64,000 bases of DNA. Origin: Flabesymbios commensalis (Eukaryota > Annelida > Polychaeta > Terebellida > Flabelligeridae). This document shows, one piece after another, positions 22,600 to 33,501 of the stretch. The stretch covers positions 105,196,560-105,260,559 of the forward strand of contig OZ024902.1 in NCBI GenBank assembly GCA_964017125.1. Reading direction: 5' to 3'. Numbering within the stretch: the first letter of the stretch is position 1; the number at the start of each line of letters is the position of its first letter. A model generated the notes under the pieces. It made no database searches, had not been told where the DNA came from, and saw nothing but the letters and a program-made list of their open reading frames with translations. A program made the position numbers and the translations under genes.

Positions 22600-23580
22600 T
22601 TTAAGCTCTGGACCTGAAACGTTATATTCGACATGTTCATAAGGACTGATGTACAACAATGTCAACCGTTACCCACACACAGCACCCCTCTTTCCCCTAA
22701 AAAGGCCACAAACTCCGGCCGGGTTACAAAATGGCCATCCGCCGGAGTGGGGTACACCGTATGAACGTTTTTTATCATGTTTATAGACCTGTGTATGTTA
22801 ATGTCCATATGATTGTGAATATGAGGCGAGCGCTGGGGGTTTGAGGGTGCTGTGAGCCCCCTATAGGAAATTTTTGCTTTTGGTTGTTTCTTGGAGCACT
22901 TGAGAATAATTTCTGGAGACATAATTAGGCCCCATCTCTTGATCCGCAAATGCCCCCCTCCCCACGAACGTTTTTGTATTTTCGACTACTTTTAGATGCA
23001 ATTTCCTTGTACTTGGCAACATGGTTCACTATTAATTTTTTGTCTCGTGTGTTTGTAAACGTTTATCTATTATATACAATTGATCTGCTCAAGGCTGTTG
23101 GTAAGCCTGCTATGCATGCTTTTTGCGAGCATGGGCCTACTTTATGCCCATCAATGGGAATTTCCGTCTGAACACTACAAACTTAAATTGCGGAAACAAT
23201 GCAAAGTTTTTAGTGAACATGTGAAAAATAAAGAAAAAATAGTATAACATACCCCAATAATTAATGTCCTAATTCACATCGATTTGATTTTGAATAAATT
23301 TATCTATGAGATTGGCGTCCTAAAATTTTTTTTACTCTTCATATGAAAGTATTTGCATTTTATTGTCCTAAGACTAAGTATAAATTATTACTTTTGCAAA
23401 TAAAAAACCCTTGCGGTGGGCTCATCACTCAGCATAAATCCATATGAAAATAACCTTTACATGCTTTAAGCACATTTATTCAATTAACCTTCATGATGCC
23501 TCAATGTTTTATTATTATTTTAATACTCACTTAGTGTCACAATGTCAATAATACATAATAGAATAGATCCCAATGTACAG
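22600..23580. other. No gene confidently seen
   Basis: A 95-codon minus-strand frame at 22662-22949 contains a proline-rich stretch but no splice support. The rest is AT-rich. I see no RNA gene. Confidence 0.35.
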
Positions 23581-23584
23581 TCTG

Positions 23585-25689
23585 TCCGACGGTGGAGGAT
23601 GGTCCAAAATGAAAGTTAGCTTTTTGGTATCCAGTCAGTCAATTCTCAAGCGATTTTCATGAAATTTTGTAAACCCTATTTTCTAGTCATTTGGCATCGA
23701 TCTTGAAAGTTTCGTAAAAAAATATTGTATAGTTCAAAATTTAGACCATTTGACATGTAGTAAATGTTTATTCATGACGCTCCTCTATAAAGTCTCACCA
23801 CACAAATTCATTCGCGCATATCATACTAAAGTTTAAGAATAAGAAAGTTAGTCTCTTTTTCAAAAATGTGGCTCTTTGCAGCAGCCTCGGTGGTAAATAT
23901 TACAAATATATCATTTTGCTACCAATTTGAATCGATTCTGTGATGATTTGGTGTAGCAAAAGCATCAAAATGATGGAAGATAGATCCAACAGGAAGTCCT
24001 TGCGCTGACTGTAACAAGGCTCTTCTAAAAAACAAGGTCATTTTTTTCGGAGGTCGCTCAGGGGAGAGTGGGCAAGAGGTTATTATGGGCTCAAATAAAA
24101 AAAATCATATCCCTTTCACACCTCTTTTTTATTTTTGATATTGAAAGAGGACAGTCTGATGGTTGAAAAAATACATAGGTTTATTTACATTTTTTTCTAC
24201 TTAAAGAGTGCTTGGAGGTCTGAGTGTATGGGTCATAATACATGTAAGTCTATGGGACGGGTATTATGTGGTGAGACGATAAGGCCGTAGTTCCAGAAAG
24301 CATATTTTTGAGCCTATGGGATGTGTTTTTGTTACTAGACCATTCATTTTGCTTATTTATTATCACCAGGTAGCCATTTCAGCGAAAAAATATCATATGA
24401 ACATGTTTTCTAGTGAAATTAACGAAACTGACTTGAGAATGTTCAATTATGGGCCATATATCAAGCATTCCTCCATATAGCACTGAAACAGTTGTAAGTT
24501 CAACTTGGTTCAGCTACGTCCCCGCATTGACTTTCTTGTCCTTTGGTATAATTTTCTTGGGTGTTTTATGTCCGAACATCATTATTCTGAACAACTAAAC
24601 TCATTTATGGCCTAAATTCAAGATGAATCTCTGTAAAAAACGACAATCCCATACAGATGCTTCTTGAAAATGAAAAAAATGATGGTGTACTACAGAAAAA
24701 CGGGTCATTTCTCCAGATCTAGTAAACACACAGCGGATTTTCAATTTCTGTTTGTCTGCCTTCTATTCATGGGAATTGGTCAAGGTTTTCTTTTTTGAGT
24801 TCAGAATAGAATGTATTTTATAGATCACTCGAAAAAAAATGTGCCATAAAAATGTTTTATTTCCCTTAAGGCCGTAGTTCCAGAAAGCACATTTTTGAGC
24901 CTATGGGATGTGTTTTTGCTACTAGACCATTCATTTTGCTCATTTATTATCACCAGGCAGCCATTTCAGCGAAAAAATATCATATGAGCATGTTTTATAG
25001 TGAAATTAACGAAACTGACTTGAGAATGTTCAATTATGGGCCATATATCAAGCATTCCTCCATATAGCACTGAAACAGTTGTAAGTTCAACTTGGCTCAG
25101 CTACGTCCCCGCATTGACTTTCTTGTCCTTTGGTAGGCCTATTTATAACTATTTTCTTGGGTGTTTTATGTCCGAACATCATTATTCTGAACAACTAAAC
25201 TCATTTATGGCCTAAATTCAAGATGAATCTCTGTAAAAAACGACAATCCCATACAGATGCTTCATGAAAATGAAAAATGATGGTGTACTACAGAAAAACG
25301 GGTCATTTCTCCAGATCTAGTAAAAAAACAGCGGATTTTCAATTTCTGTTTGTCTGCCTTCTATTCATGGGAATTGGACAAGGTTTTCTTTTTTGAGTTC
25401 AGAATAGAATGTATTTTATAGATCACTCGAAAAAAAATCTGCCATAAAAATGTTTTTTTCCCTTAACATGTACACCCATTAACTACCATTCCGGTTTATT
25501 CACAGAATTGCGTTACATGTCTAATGGTCTAACTTTTAAAATACTCAATGGAATTTTGCAATTTTTTTTAGGGTTGTTGCCAAATGACTGGATAATAATG
25601 GTTACATCATTTCGGGACAATCCCTTGAGAATTGACTGACTGGATACCGAAAAGCTAACTTTCATTTTGGACCATCTTCCACCGTCGGA
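23585..25689. mobile_element. 2.1-kb element with ~66-bp terminal inverted repeats and a duplicated core
   Basis: The left end TCCGACGGTGGAGGATGG runs on through CCAAAATGAAAGTTAGCTTT and TCCAGTCAGTCAATTCTCAA. It is matched by the inverted right end with about three mismatches in 66 bp. No clear target duplication could be read. No transposase-like frame is present, so it appears non-autonomous. The interior contains a ~587-bp direct tandem duplication. Confidence 0.75.
24281..25463. repeat. Tandem duplication, ~587-bp unit x2, inside the element
   Basis: AAGGCCGTAGTTCCAGAAAG begins at 24281 and 24868. Both copies share long identical stretches, for example CTCCATATAGCACTGAAACA, AGCTACGTCCCCGCATTGAC and CTCCAGATCTAGTAAA. 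Differences are few and include a short insertion containing TAGGCCTA in copy 2 (near 25135), so the duplication is recent relative to its host element. Confidence 0.85.
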
Positions 25690-25930
25690 GCCTAGTCGAA
25701 ATCTATTAGATCTAGTCCCAGACCTGTACGCAAAGACTTAGCTTGGAAATAATAAAAGGCAGTCCAATTTTACTTATTGTTGGATCAGAATGGGGTCTGG
25801 GTCTTCCCACAATGCAATTTAGTGAGATTTGTCGATATTTTTCTACGTCCAGGCTGAAAATAGGCCGTACAAAAGACGGTTGGACGGGTCTCTGGCTAAG
25901 TCCTTGCAGGTACGGGTTTTTTTTTAGTAT

Positions 25931-25968
25931 GGGGGGGGGATTACAGAAACCAAATACCCCCCCCCCCC
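25931..25968. repeat. G9 and C12 tracts facing each other
   Basis: Nine G (25931-25939) and twelve C (25957-25968) separated by 17 nt can fold back, and each strand also has quadruplex potential. The phrase after it (TTGGATACGGCCCTG) looks like the end of a dispersed repeat. Confidence 0.6.
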
Positions 25969-26619
25969 TTGGATACGGCCCTGTACTATATACACTATAT
26001 ACTCAAGGTCATACAAATCGATTTTATAATAATAGACTGGGAGTCTAGGGGCCTACTAAAGCCTAGCAGTTAAACGTTGGTCCACGGCTTTGTGTACTCG
26101 ACGCAGACGCACACACAGACGCAGACGCACACTCAGACGCACAATCAGACGCACAATCAGACGCGGACGAACGTTCCCATGTTCGAAGTTCCCACGTTCC
26201 GATAACAATGATAAGCCGCCAGGCCACCATATTTAGCTGAACATTGCAATTCGAGAAGTATTATGGTTTTTTTTTGCTCCAGAGGTATAATTGATATGTC
26301 TAGATTGTAAAACCACCGGGTGCAATTTTGTTCACCCTTAAGCATTTATTTTTATTTTTCGTGGCCATTGCTGAAAATGTTGTTTTCGCTCATAACAGTT
26401 TGTTCCGGGAACCTCAAGCTCCAAAATTCTGAGAAAAAATGTCTCCCCAAATTAGAACACCTATTGACAGCACTGCCTCAGATGGCAGCCAATATCAGAA
26501 TATATAGGTCTAGGCCTAAGCATGCTAAATGACGGCTATAGATCACTCTAATAATTTACACTAAACTTAAAGTGATTAACATGATAAAGGAGATAAAAAC
26601 TCAAACTCGATCAGACCGA

Positions 26620-27095
26620 TATTGTTGTCACGAATCCCAGCTGACTCAAGACATTCATCCTATGCTGACTCAATGTTGGTCCACCGTCTGCGATGCGATG
26701 CTGGCATAATACTGAATCAAAATATAGTAAACTCATGCTTGCATATGTTTGTTGTTTTAATGTTGGTCCAGTGCCGTAGACGGTGGCCCAACTTAAAAAA
26801 AAATTGGTCAAAATGAAAATAGAACCAACAGGAAGGTCTGCTTCGAAAATTACGGATGTGAGAAATCCTCCCGTCCTCTTCGTCAAAGATAGCCTACATT
26901 GTATTCAAACAACGAGAGTCATTTGTTATATCATGTATATTAGGCCTAGGCCTAACCGCCTTGCCATAGGCCTACATGATAATGGCCCACATCCTACTTT
27001 CGCAGGGTCCGATGCTATCCCCACCACAATGTTGCTTTAATCTTGTCCCACCATTTACGACGCTGGCCCAGCATTAAATCAACATTCTGTATCAA
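26620..27095. repeat. Dispersed fragments of the CAATGTTGG/GACGCTGGCC family
   Basis: Contains CTCAATGTTGGTCCACCG, TCTGCGATGCGATGCTGGC, TGCCGTAGACGGTGGCCCAA and TTTACGACGCTGGCCCAGC, the same palindromic subunits as at 9.7-11.5 kb. Terminal modules are not preserved. Confidence 0.5.
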
Positions 27096-27145
27096 GTACA
27101 CAAAGCCCAGATTTTATGCGTCTGAGTCTGAGTCTGCGTGTGCGT

Positions 27146-27248
27146 AAAAAGATAAAAAAGATAAGATAAGATAAGATTTATTTTAAGTCGCACATAAAAA
27201 CATATAACATTAGCTCTAACGAGCGACATATAAAGTAAAACATCACAC
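27146..27248 (-). mobile_element. Short 5'-truncated LINE tail with 14-bp target duplication
   Basis: On the minus strand about 100 bp end in GACTTAAAATAAATC followed by a TTATC repeat tail. Flanks share GTCTGCGTGTGCGT (27132-27145 and 27249-27262), consistent with a target-site duplication, although the surrounding minisatellite makes that match less decisive. Confidence 0.5.
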
Positions 27249-27333
27249 GTCTGCGTGTGCGTCTGCGTCGAGTACACAAAGCCTTGGTCCACCAACATTC
27301 TTGATCCAGTACATGTAGCTTGTAGCTGTAATG

Positions 27334-27390
27334 TTCAGCCGCTTGAAGTTGTGGGTCGCGCTAGCGAGACACAATTTCAAGGGGGTGAAC
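27334..27390. repeat. Stem-loop repeat, copy 2
   Basis: CTTGAAGTTGTG and CACAATTTCAAG flank GGTCGCGCTAGCGAGA. The same structure and following CATTTAAATTA are seen at 1195-1260. The inner TCGC/GCGA pairing is intact. Confidence 0.65.
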
Positions 27391-27419
27391 ATTTAAATTA
27401 GGCCATATCTCCTACTTGT

Positions 27420-27605
27420 TGCAATGTTGGATCTGATCTAGCTATATTAGGCCTACCGGTATAGGCCTAGTATAGGAGCCTAGCCATGACCTAGGTCTAG
27501 CATTTGTAGATCTGGAAGTCTAATTTAAATATAGGCCTATAGCCTACAGGGGGGCCTATATGCCTACTGTCTATAGCCTGAGTATAGGCCTATAACACAT
27601 GCCTA
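27420..27605. repeat. TAGGCCTA-rich tract
   Basis: Within about 180 bp the hexamer/octamer AGGCCTA/TAGGCCTA occurs repeatedly, mixed with CCTACCGG, TAGCCTA and related steps. It marks the densest local cluster of a motif that recurs through the whole window. Confidence 0.6.
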
Positions 27606-27708
27606 TTAACATGATTAATTAAATTATTAAATCTTGTAAATGTTGTTTCTCTTCGCGTACATTATAGAGTAGACTATTTATAAACCTATTTGGCTATTAA
27701 TATTATTA

Positions 27709-28389
27709 TTAACCTTTCATTTTCCTGGCAAAAATACTAGATGTATTAAGAAGACCGCCTTTTCCTTGTGATTTTTTAGATTGACGTTTAACGCTGCCTT
27801 CTGTCACAAAATTATCAGGGCTTTCTTCACTGCCATTGGTTATCTTTTTTATTGGGGCTGCGGTCACTGACAGAGACGGTCCCCATGTACCCGGTCCATG
27901 ATGACTGTGAGACGTGCCTGGATTGGTAAACGTAGCTGGCAATGATGCTAATGATAATGGTGCACTCGATGGTCCACTGTGAGTGTGACCACCGGCACCG
28001 GTACTGCTTTTGGCTCTGGCGTCTCGGCTGCTACGCCGCCCTGAAGAATGACGACTTCCCCTCTCGGTTCTAGATCTGCCGTTTCCAACAGAAATTCCTC
28101 GGTCACTTTGGGCCTTCGTGGATCCAGTTGGCATATATTTTATATCTATAACATTTGGCGTAGCCAAAAGTTTTATTGAAGAATCTAAATCCCCATCATC
28201 GTATGAAAAATCGTCCGAAGTCGTTGAAGTGGAACTGGAAGTCGGAGTTGAAGCATCCACCAGTGATATGCTCTCTGCAGATAAGTTCATGACAGGAATT
28301 CTTTCTTTATCACTGGATAAACGTCCTAATGAAGGTAAACGAACTGATGGTAAGGGTTTTACATTGATCCATTTGTTGTACATTTTCAC
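27709..28389 (-). CDS. 3' terminal exon of an unidentified host gene, low-complexity Ser/Thr-rich C-terminal tail
   Basis: On the minus strand, 226 codons run open from a strong acceptor (TTGTTTTCGTCTAG) in phase 0 to a TAA stop at 27709. The segment opens VKMYNKWINVKPLPSVRLPS and continues with a Ser/Thr-rich stretch (TPTSSSTSTTSDD), a basic cluster (GRSRTERGSRHSSGRRSSRD), a His/Gly-rich part and a lysine-rich end (SSIFARKMKG). It looks intrinsically disordered, as in the cytoplasmic or nuclear tail of a larger protein. Upstream exons must lie beyond 28.4 kb, and none is recognisable in the repeats there. Length, acceptor and codon composition make it a likely real exon. I cannot name it. 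Confidence 0.65.
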   Translation of the reverse strand: MKMYNKWINVKPLPSVRLPSLGRLSSDKERIPVMNLSAESISLVDASTPTSSSTSTTSDDFSYDDGDLDSSIKLLATPNVIDIKYMPTGSTKAQSDRGISVGNGRSRTERGSRHSSGRRSSRDARAKSSTGAGGHTHSGPSSAPLSLASLPATFTNPGTSHSHHGPGTWGPSLSVTAAPIKKITNGSEESPDNFVTEGSVKRQSKKSQGKGGLLNTSSIFARKMKG

Positions 28390-28850
28390 CTAGACGAAAA
28401 CAACCCCCTGCGTTTTTAGATTTAATCAATAATTTTATCTTTGCTTATAAAATAAAAAATATGTCCTGCAACATTGCAAAACTCCATGTTGACTTACTTC
28501 ATGTAGACTACTCGCTTCCTTCCTGGAATATGTTGTGTAGCATGTCACAAACTTATCATGCTAATTATCTGCGGGGCCTAGCATGTTTGATTTGATTTGA
28601 TTTAATTTAAACTCAATCAGCTTTTCAGCATTTTGACGGGCATCACTGTGTTAATACAGGAGCTCAACCCCTTCCCTAGAAAGAGGTGCACACCCTCATA
28701 TTATAGACTAGTTCCCATTTATCAAATCTTTCTCAATATTAATATTTTTTTCCAATTTTTATATACTTTGTATGTTTAAATTGTCATTTTCTAGACATTG
28801 AACATTCCCTCAAGTTTCACTGTGCCAACATATTTTTCATAATTTTTTCA
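28390..28850. other. Intron start, no other feature
   Basis: AT-rich DNA upstream of the 27.7-28.4-kb exon, with a short TTTGATTTGATTT simple repeat near 28590. Confidence 0.4.
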
Positions 28851-29935
28851 GCACCCGAGTAGTCTAATTTAATAGTTGCAGAGAATCACGGAACGAAATA
28901 TCAGAATCACGGAACGGAATGATAGGCTGGTTCCCCTGATAGGCCTACAGAAATTACTTTGAAACCACCAGCAAACAAATCCAAAGTATTATATAACAAC
29001 ACAATCATGTACAATATTATAAATTTTTTACATAGATTTTTTTATTTATTTACAGTGCTAAATATAACTTTATTACCACCCGACTAATCTAATAGTTGTC
29101 AGTAGCATATGCTTATATGTAGCTCAGTAACATGTGTTATTATACTAGACTGCAATATATTAAATTACTGTACAAAGATTTTTTATTGTGAAATAAAAGT
29201 ACTGAAGATATATATTCTGATATTTCGTTTGGTTCCGTGATTCTCGGTAGGCTTTCACATTAGGCCTATATATATATATATATACAGTTTGTTTTATTTA
29301 TTTTAAATATGTTCAACTATTAAAACGTAGGCCTACAACAATAACATAAATGGATATATATATTTTTCAATAAATTAGTCGTCAGCTTAAATGCCCTTGC
29401 TCATATCTGGATATAGAATCATTCCGTTCCGTGATTCTGCTTGTTTGCTCAATACTTAGTATATTACTTTGGATACACAAAATACAATAAAATAATATAC
29501 ACCAATCGGTTAATATTTGTTTAATTTAAGCCCTTGCGATTAAATATTATAAGAAATAAAAACAGACTAGCCTATGTAGGAGGTTTAGAAGTTAGTATCG
29601 TATTTGTTATTGCTGTGAGTGTGACTCTCAGTGCATTAGCTGAGTGCTCTCGGTATAGGCCGTCATATTATTTATACAGTAGGCCTATTATTTTGATTTC
29701 AAAAGTGTAGAAATAGTCTACAATAATAACATTAATGTATATATTTTTTTCCAATATATTGTCGTCAGCTGATATAAATATCCTTGCTCATATCTGGATA
29801 GAATCATTCCGTTCCGTGATTCTGATATTTCGTTCCGTTCCGTGATTCTCGGCGTTCCGTACCGTGATTCAGTATACGCCGCCATATTGGGCCAACTGAC
29901 AAAACGGGCCACGACGTCATAATATGTGACGTCGC
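28850..29935. repeat. Degenerate repeat block with TTCCGTTCCGTGATTCT motifs
   Basis: The motif ATTCCGTTCCGTGATTCT, or its complement, occurs near 28885-28920 (inverted, twice), 29232, 29410, 29810, 29840 and 29862. Two copies share longer flanks: GTCGTCAGCT..TCATATCTGGATA..AGAATC at 29374-29440 and 29757-29830, giving a ~385-bp spacing. A TA microsatellite lies at 29270-29285. Near the right end, CGACGTCA and TGACGTCG (29912-29919, 29927-29934) form an inverted pair. Confidence 0.6.
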
Positions 29936-30019
29936 ACTTCATCAGTGACGTTGCTAGTTTCTAGGCCTCAATTGTATGATCTTTCGCTGGACAGCAGCTG
30001 GGATGTGACCGCGTACAAA

Positions 30020-30275
30020 ATCGTTGAGATATTTTTTTGGCTGCAATATCGGGATATATCGGGGAATAATCAGGTCGAAAATAGTTTTTTTTTAAATGAG
30101 TACCATTTCAGTACCATGCCCGCATGCTCAGCTCAGAGGTCGCACAGTCATTAAAAAGTTATGGACATTTTTCGATCGCTCTCAGTCACCGCCATGTTCA
30201 AAAACGTTGACTTTTTCGGGTGTTTAAGCAAATAATATCCACGGTCTCGGAGAGGACGACAGTCACACGGCTACT
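30020..30275 (+). repeat. CTCTCAGTCACCGCCATGTT family, copy 2
   Basis: Matches 21425-21705 in order and orientation: AATCAGGTCGAAAAT, CATTTCAG, GCATGCTCAGCTC, CTCTCAGTCACCGCCATGTT, ACGTTGACTTTTTCGGG, CCACGGTCTCG, CACGGCTACTG. Confidence 0.65.
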
Positions 30276-30279
30276 GGGA

Positions 30280-31090
30280 TGTCATTGTGTAGTCTACAGA
30301 CAAGTGGGAAGCAATCAGAGCTAAATCTTTATTTTAAACCATATTTTCGGCTAGGCCTACTAGAAACACTCCCTCTGCAAGTCCATTACATTATATGGTG
30401 TCCTAAAAGTAGTCGAAACATGTCATGTTATATCATTAAAATCAGCTATTCCTTAGCTTTGTGTCTTCGTGTGTTTGTTCTTGCTCTTGCATTAATCTTT
30501 TTAATGTGGTCCATAATGGCCGGGGGGGCCAATAATTTATTACAAACAGCTCATTTCCAAGATTAGTCTTAGAAATCCCACTGTAGGCCTACCGGTATTT
30601 AGAATAGGCCTAGGCCTACATGAAATGATGTTCGTTACAAAATGTGATTTGCTTAAACTTAGGCCTAAGCACTACATGTTGAATCTTTTCAGGCCTATGA
30701 CACGTGACCTACGCATGCCCATTCTGAAGATGACTGTCGGTTTAACTTTCTGAAGCACATGGCCCAGAGGACGACAAACCCCTGAAATCTTGTGCTTAGC
30801 TGCCATTTATGGTGATCCTATGGGAACAGCGTCTTGCCCCTCTTCGGTTGGTGAGGCTGAGGCTGTTTGGGTTTTGCGGAACTCCCCGAACGGTTTGACC
30901 CTCGCTATCCCCGCCGACATTTTCCCGCTCACTTGCACACTAGCGATCCAACCAGCGAGGCCGAGGTCGTCACGTTCCATCGTTCCATCATCCATCTGAA
31001 TCTGTGCACAGCGTTATAGTCGATAAGATGGATCATAATTAATGAAGAGAATCAAGAACATCATGGAGTCAAGTTATTTGTGTTACCATC
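30280..31090. other. No gene confidently seen
   Basis: Contains a hydrophobic 95-codon plus frame (30279-30566) without splice support and a GC-richer stretch (30780-31000) open on both strands. Neither resembles a known protein. Several TAGGCCTA motifs lie at 30580-30670. Confidence 0.35.
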
Positions 31091-31095
31091 GTCTA

Positions 31096-31165
31096 GACAG
31101 GGATCGAATGAGATAGTGAATCGGCAGCAGGGCGAAGCGATCCGCTAACCAGGCCATCGCCTTCC
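31096..31165 (-). mobile_element. tRNA-like Pol III promoter, probable SINE head
   Basis: On the minus strand, TGGCCTGGTTAG (plus 31145-31156) resembles an A box and CATTCGATCCC (plus 31100-31110) a B box, about 35 nt apart as in tRNA genes. The acceptor and anticodon stems do not close well, so this is more likely a tRNA-derived SINE head or decayed tRNA copy than a functional tRNA gene. The SINE body was not delimited. Confidence 0.4.
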
Positions 31166-31455
31166 ATCCCGCCACCCGATAGTCCTGTTAAAAACAATAT
31201 CGGGCCGGCACATTTTAGTGGCCTGTCAGATACCACTGCCACCCAGTTTTCTGAAGAAAGAGACATTTATTTACGCTCTATTAAAAGGGTTTTTTTGCAG
31301 TTAATTTTGAGGGGCTTGTCGCACCACTGCTATACCCAGTGTTCTGGTGGTCCTATCGTATGGTTGATGAGGCGTTACCAATATCGTGGGTAAGTTGATC
31401 TGGGGAAATGGCCAGTTGGCACGCCGGCAAACCACCCTCACCAAACCCTGATCAC

Positions 31456-32148
31456 TGTAATTCAATTTGCCGTGTTCTCGACGGTAAGTGAATAATTTCC
31501 TTAACTCTTTCTTCCTTTCATTCTCTCTTTATTATAGTCTAACTGTCACACAATCAAACTGTGCACACAATCCCAAACAGAACGTGACGACCTCACGCCA
31601 TGTAGCTCGGGCTCTGCAGTCTAGAAGGAACGTCTGTCCAGCTCAGTGCCTGTGGTGTAAGTGATGCGCGGTCGGTTGGCGGCAAAGCTAGTCAAAGCGA
31701 GGCTGCCCGGGCCACGGCTACTCGTCAGTATTCGTAAACCCGAGCAGTCCCGAAGCGGGTGAGACGCTAATCCCACATTACCCCTGGGTTAAGTGACAAC
31801 GTATGAACACAAACCAACTTGTGGGTAAAGCATCGGCTCGTCGTTCCATTTGGAAGGTGCACAAAACCAACATACATTAAGCGAACAGTTAAACATTCAG
31901 GGTGTGAAAATACAGCGTGGGTGGTTGGCAAACATCACGGGCGCAGCATAATGATTTAAAGTCTGTTTGTTATATCATTGTTCGTATCCTCTTAACACCA
32001 ATGTTCCTATCCTCTTAACACCATTGTTCCTTAAAGTTATGTTTTATACTGCTGCGCTACGTGTGTCGTCCAAACCTATGTAAATTTAATTATTACATTC
32101 GATAGGAAGTAATAAAATTACCGTCATAGATAATTTAATTAAGTTACA
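31456..32148 (-). mobile_element. Probable LTR of the Gypsy fossil
   Basis: A 693-bp segment starting TGTAA and ending TTACA (short inverted ends with TG..CA). It lies directly 3' of the pol remnant and contains a minus-strand AATAAA at 31528-31533. A 22-bp direct repeat (TATCCTCTTAACACCA) occurs at about 31988-32030. Without the partner LTR the borders are inferred. Confidence 0.4.
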
Positions 32149-33240
32149 TTTCACATATTTTAATGTAATTAAGCCAGGCCTGGCGAATTCATATTTACAA
32201 ATTATGATTATTGTGATACGAGCAGTTGCTCCCGCTGTAGATGTCGTTAGGCGCCAGTATGGCGTGGATCATCTGCACGAATCGTGCGGGAGTATGGATT
32301 TTTCGTCCAACTCTAGTCTGTTTCACGGAATTATCCGATATTATTTTGTCGCTATCGGCGATGCTCGAGTTATTTCTAACATCTGGTGGTTTAGGCGTGT
32401 CGGTTGTATTAGGGGTTTTACCCGTAAGTGTACGGGTACACGTGAATATACGTTCGCAATATGTTCGCAACCCGCCGTCGCTCCGGTTAGCGCGAGAAAC
32501 GGCGGGGGTTCGCGAATGTGGCGCTATATAAGGTGTGAGTTGTCTAGGCAAATTTACTCTATGGGCTTGATGCTGTGGATTGATGGCTGGACTTTTACCA
32601 AATTTAGTCGCTGCAGTCTGTGTATTCTTTTTCGATTTAACTCTTGTCCTGTCAGACTTCTTAGTGAGAGTGCTACTGGACCTTATTCGGTTCTTTCAGG
32701 TCCCGCGAACGATCTCAGCAGTCTTTGAATTCGTCGTTTTCGATTGCGTTTTACGCTTTGATGCTGTACCTGTTTCAGGCTCGCACTCGAAGTGTGCAGG
32801 TTTAACTTGGTCAACAGAGACCGTTTCCACCCTGCCTTTCGTCAGGATTTTCATGACTCTGTCGCTCCTAACGATGACCTTGTATGGTCCGTCGTAAGGG
32901 GCGGTCAGAGGCTATTGATTCGTTGCAAAAATAGATGCGAGCATGTTTCGAGTTCCTTATATTGAAAAATGTTTTTCTGAGGTGTGTCACGCGGTGGGCA
33001 CAAACGGAGAAGCGACATAGGCTGAACATTTTGATTATTGTGTATAAATGGTTTTGCCTGTGCATTAGGTACGAACGGTGTCTTGGAGGCATGAGTCTCA
33101 GCTGTCTGTGTGCGTCCGTAGTTCTTCTTCTTTGCTGCTGGGGCTGTGGCTGTCTCTAATTTATTGAGCCTGCGAGACAGGTCTTCCATCAGTCCAACTA
33201 TCTTCGCACTCTCGCTCACTTGGATTTCAGCAACCCCCTG
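31456..33240 (-). mobile_element. Ty3/Gypsy LTR retrotransposon fossil
   Basis: A broken, heavily shortened minus-strand copy. Recognised parts: a gag-like N-terminal region at about 32905-33219, the far C-terminal end of the pol region at about 32195-32900 (GPYKVIVRSDRVMK and VETVSVDQVKPAHFE are typical of Gypsy polyproteins), and an LTR-like segment on the 3' side at 31456-32148. Most of gag-pol, including the protease, reverse transcriptase and integrase core, is absent, and the 5' LTR was not found. The state suggests an old copy with one large internal loss and several smaller breaks. It abuts the 3' end of the LINE at 33.25 kb. Confidence 0.7.
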
Positions 33241-33501
33241 TTTGGATTTCTAAGTAGCACATTGCAAGTGCTAATACAAAGGATCTCCGGTATACATAAT
33301 ACATGATTATAGTAATAAAACAATAAATCGATCGTTGTTTACAAATTGAAAACAAAATATACATATAATTTAAAATTATTAAATAATAATAATAAAATAA
33401 ATAAATTCATTATTAGAGATTTTAGCACAAATTCTTAAATCGTCCAGTTTTTTCAAGATATTCATGCACGTATTAAAAAATAAATCTATTGTTGCAGTTG
33501 T

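Larger units (their letters stand above)
26086..27283. repeat. Widely spaced inverted minisatellite arms (GGCTTTGTGTACTCGACGCAGACG)
   Basis: 26086-26120 reads GGCTTTGTGTACTCGACGCA and onward into ACGC/ACAC repeats. 27249-27283 is its reverse complement. A second partial copy in the same orientation as the right arm is near 27097-27145. The left arm continues into a (GACGCACACTCA)n-like minisatellite to about 26165. The DNA between includes 26.2-26.6 kb with no gene seen. Confidence 0.55.

Noticed and set aside
32204-32897. Long plus-strand open frames
   Set aside because: They are antisense shadows of the Gypsy fossil on the minus strand.
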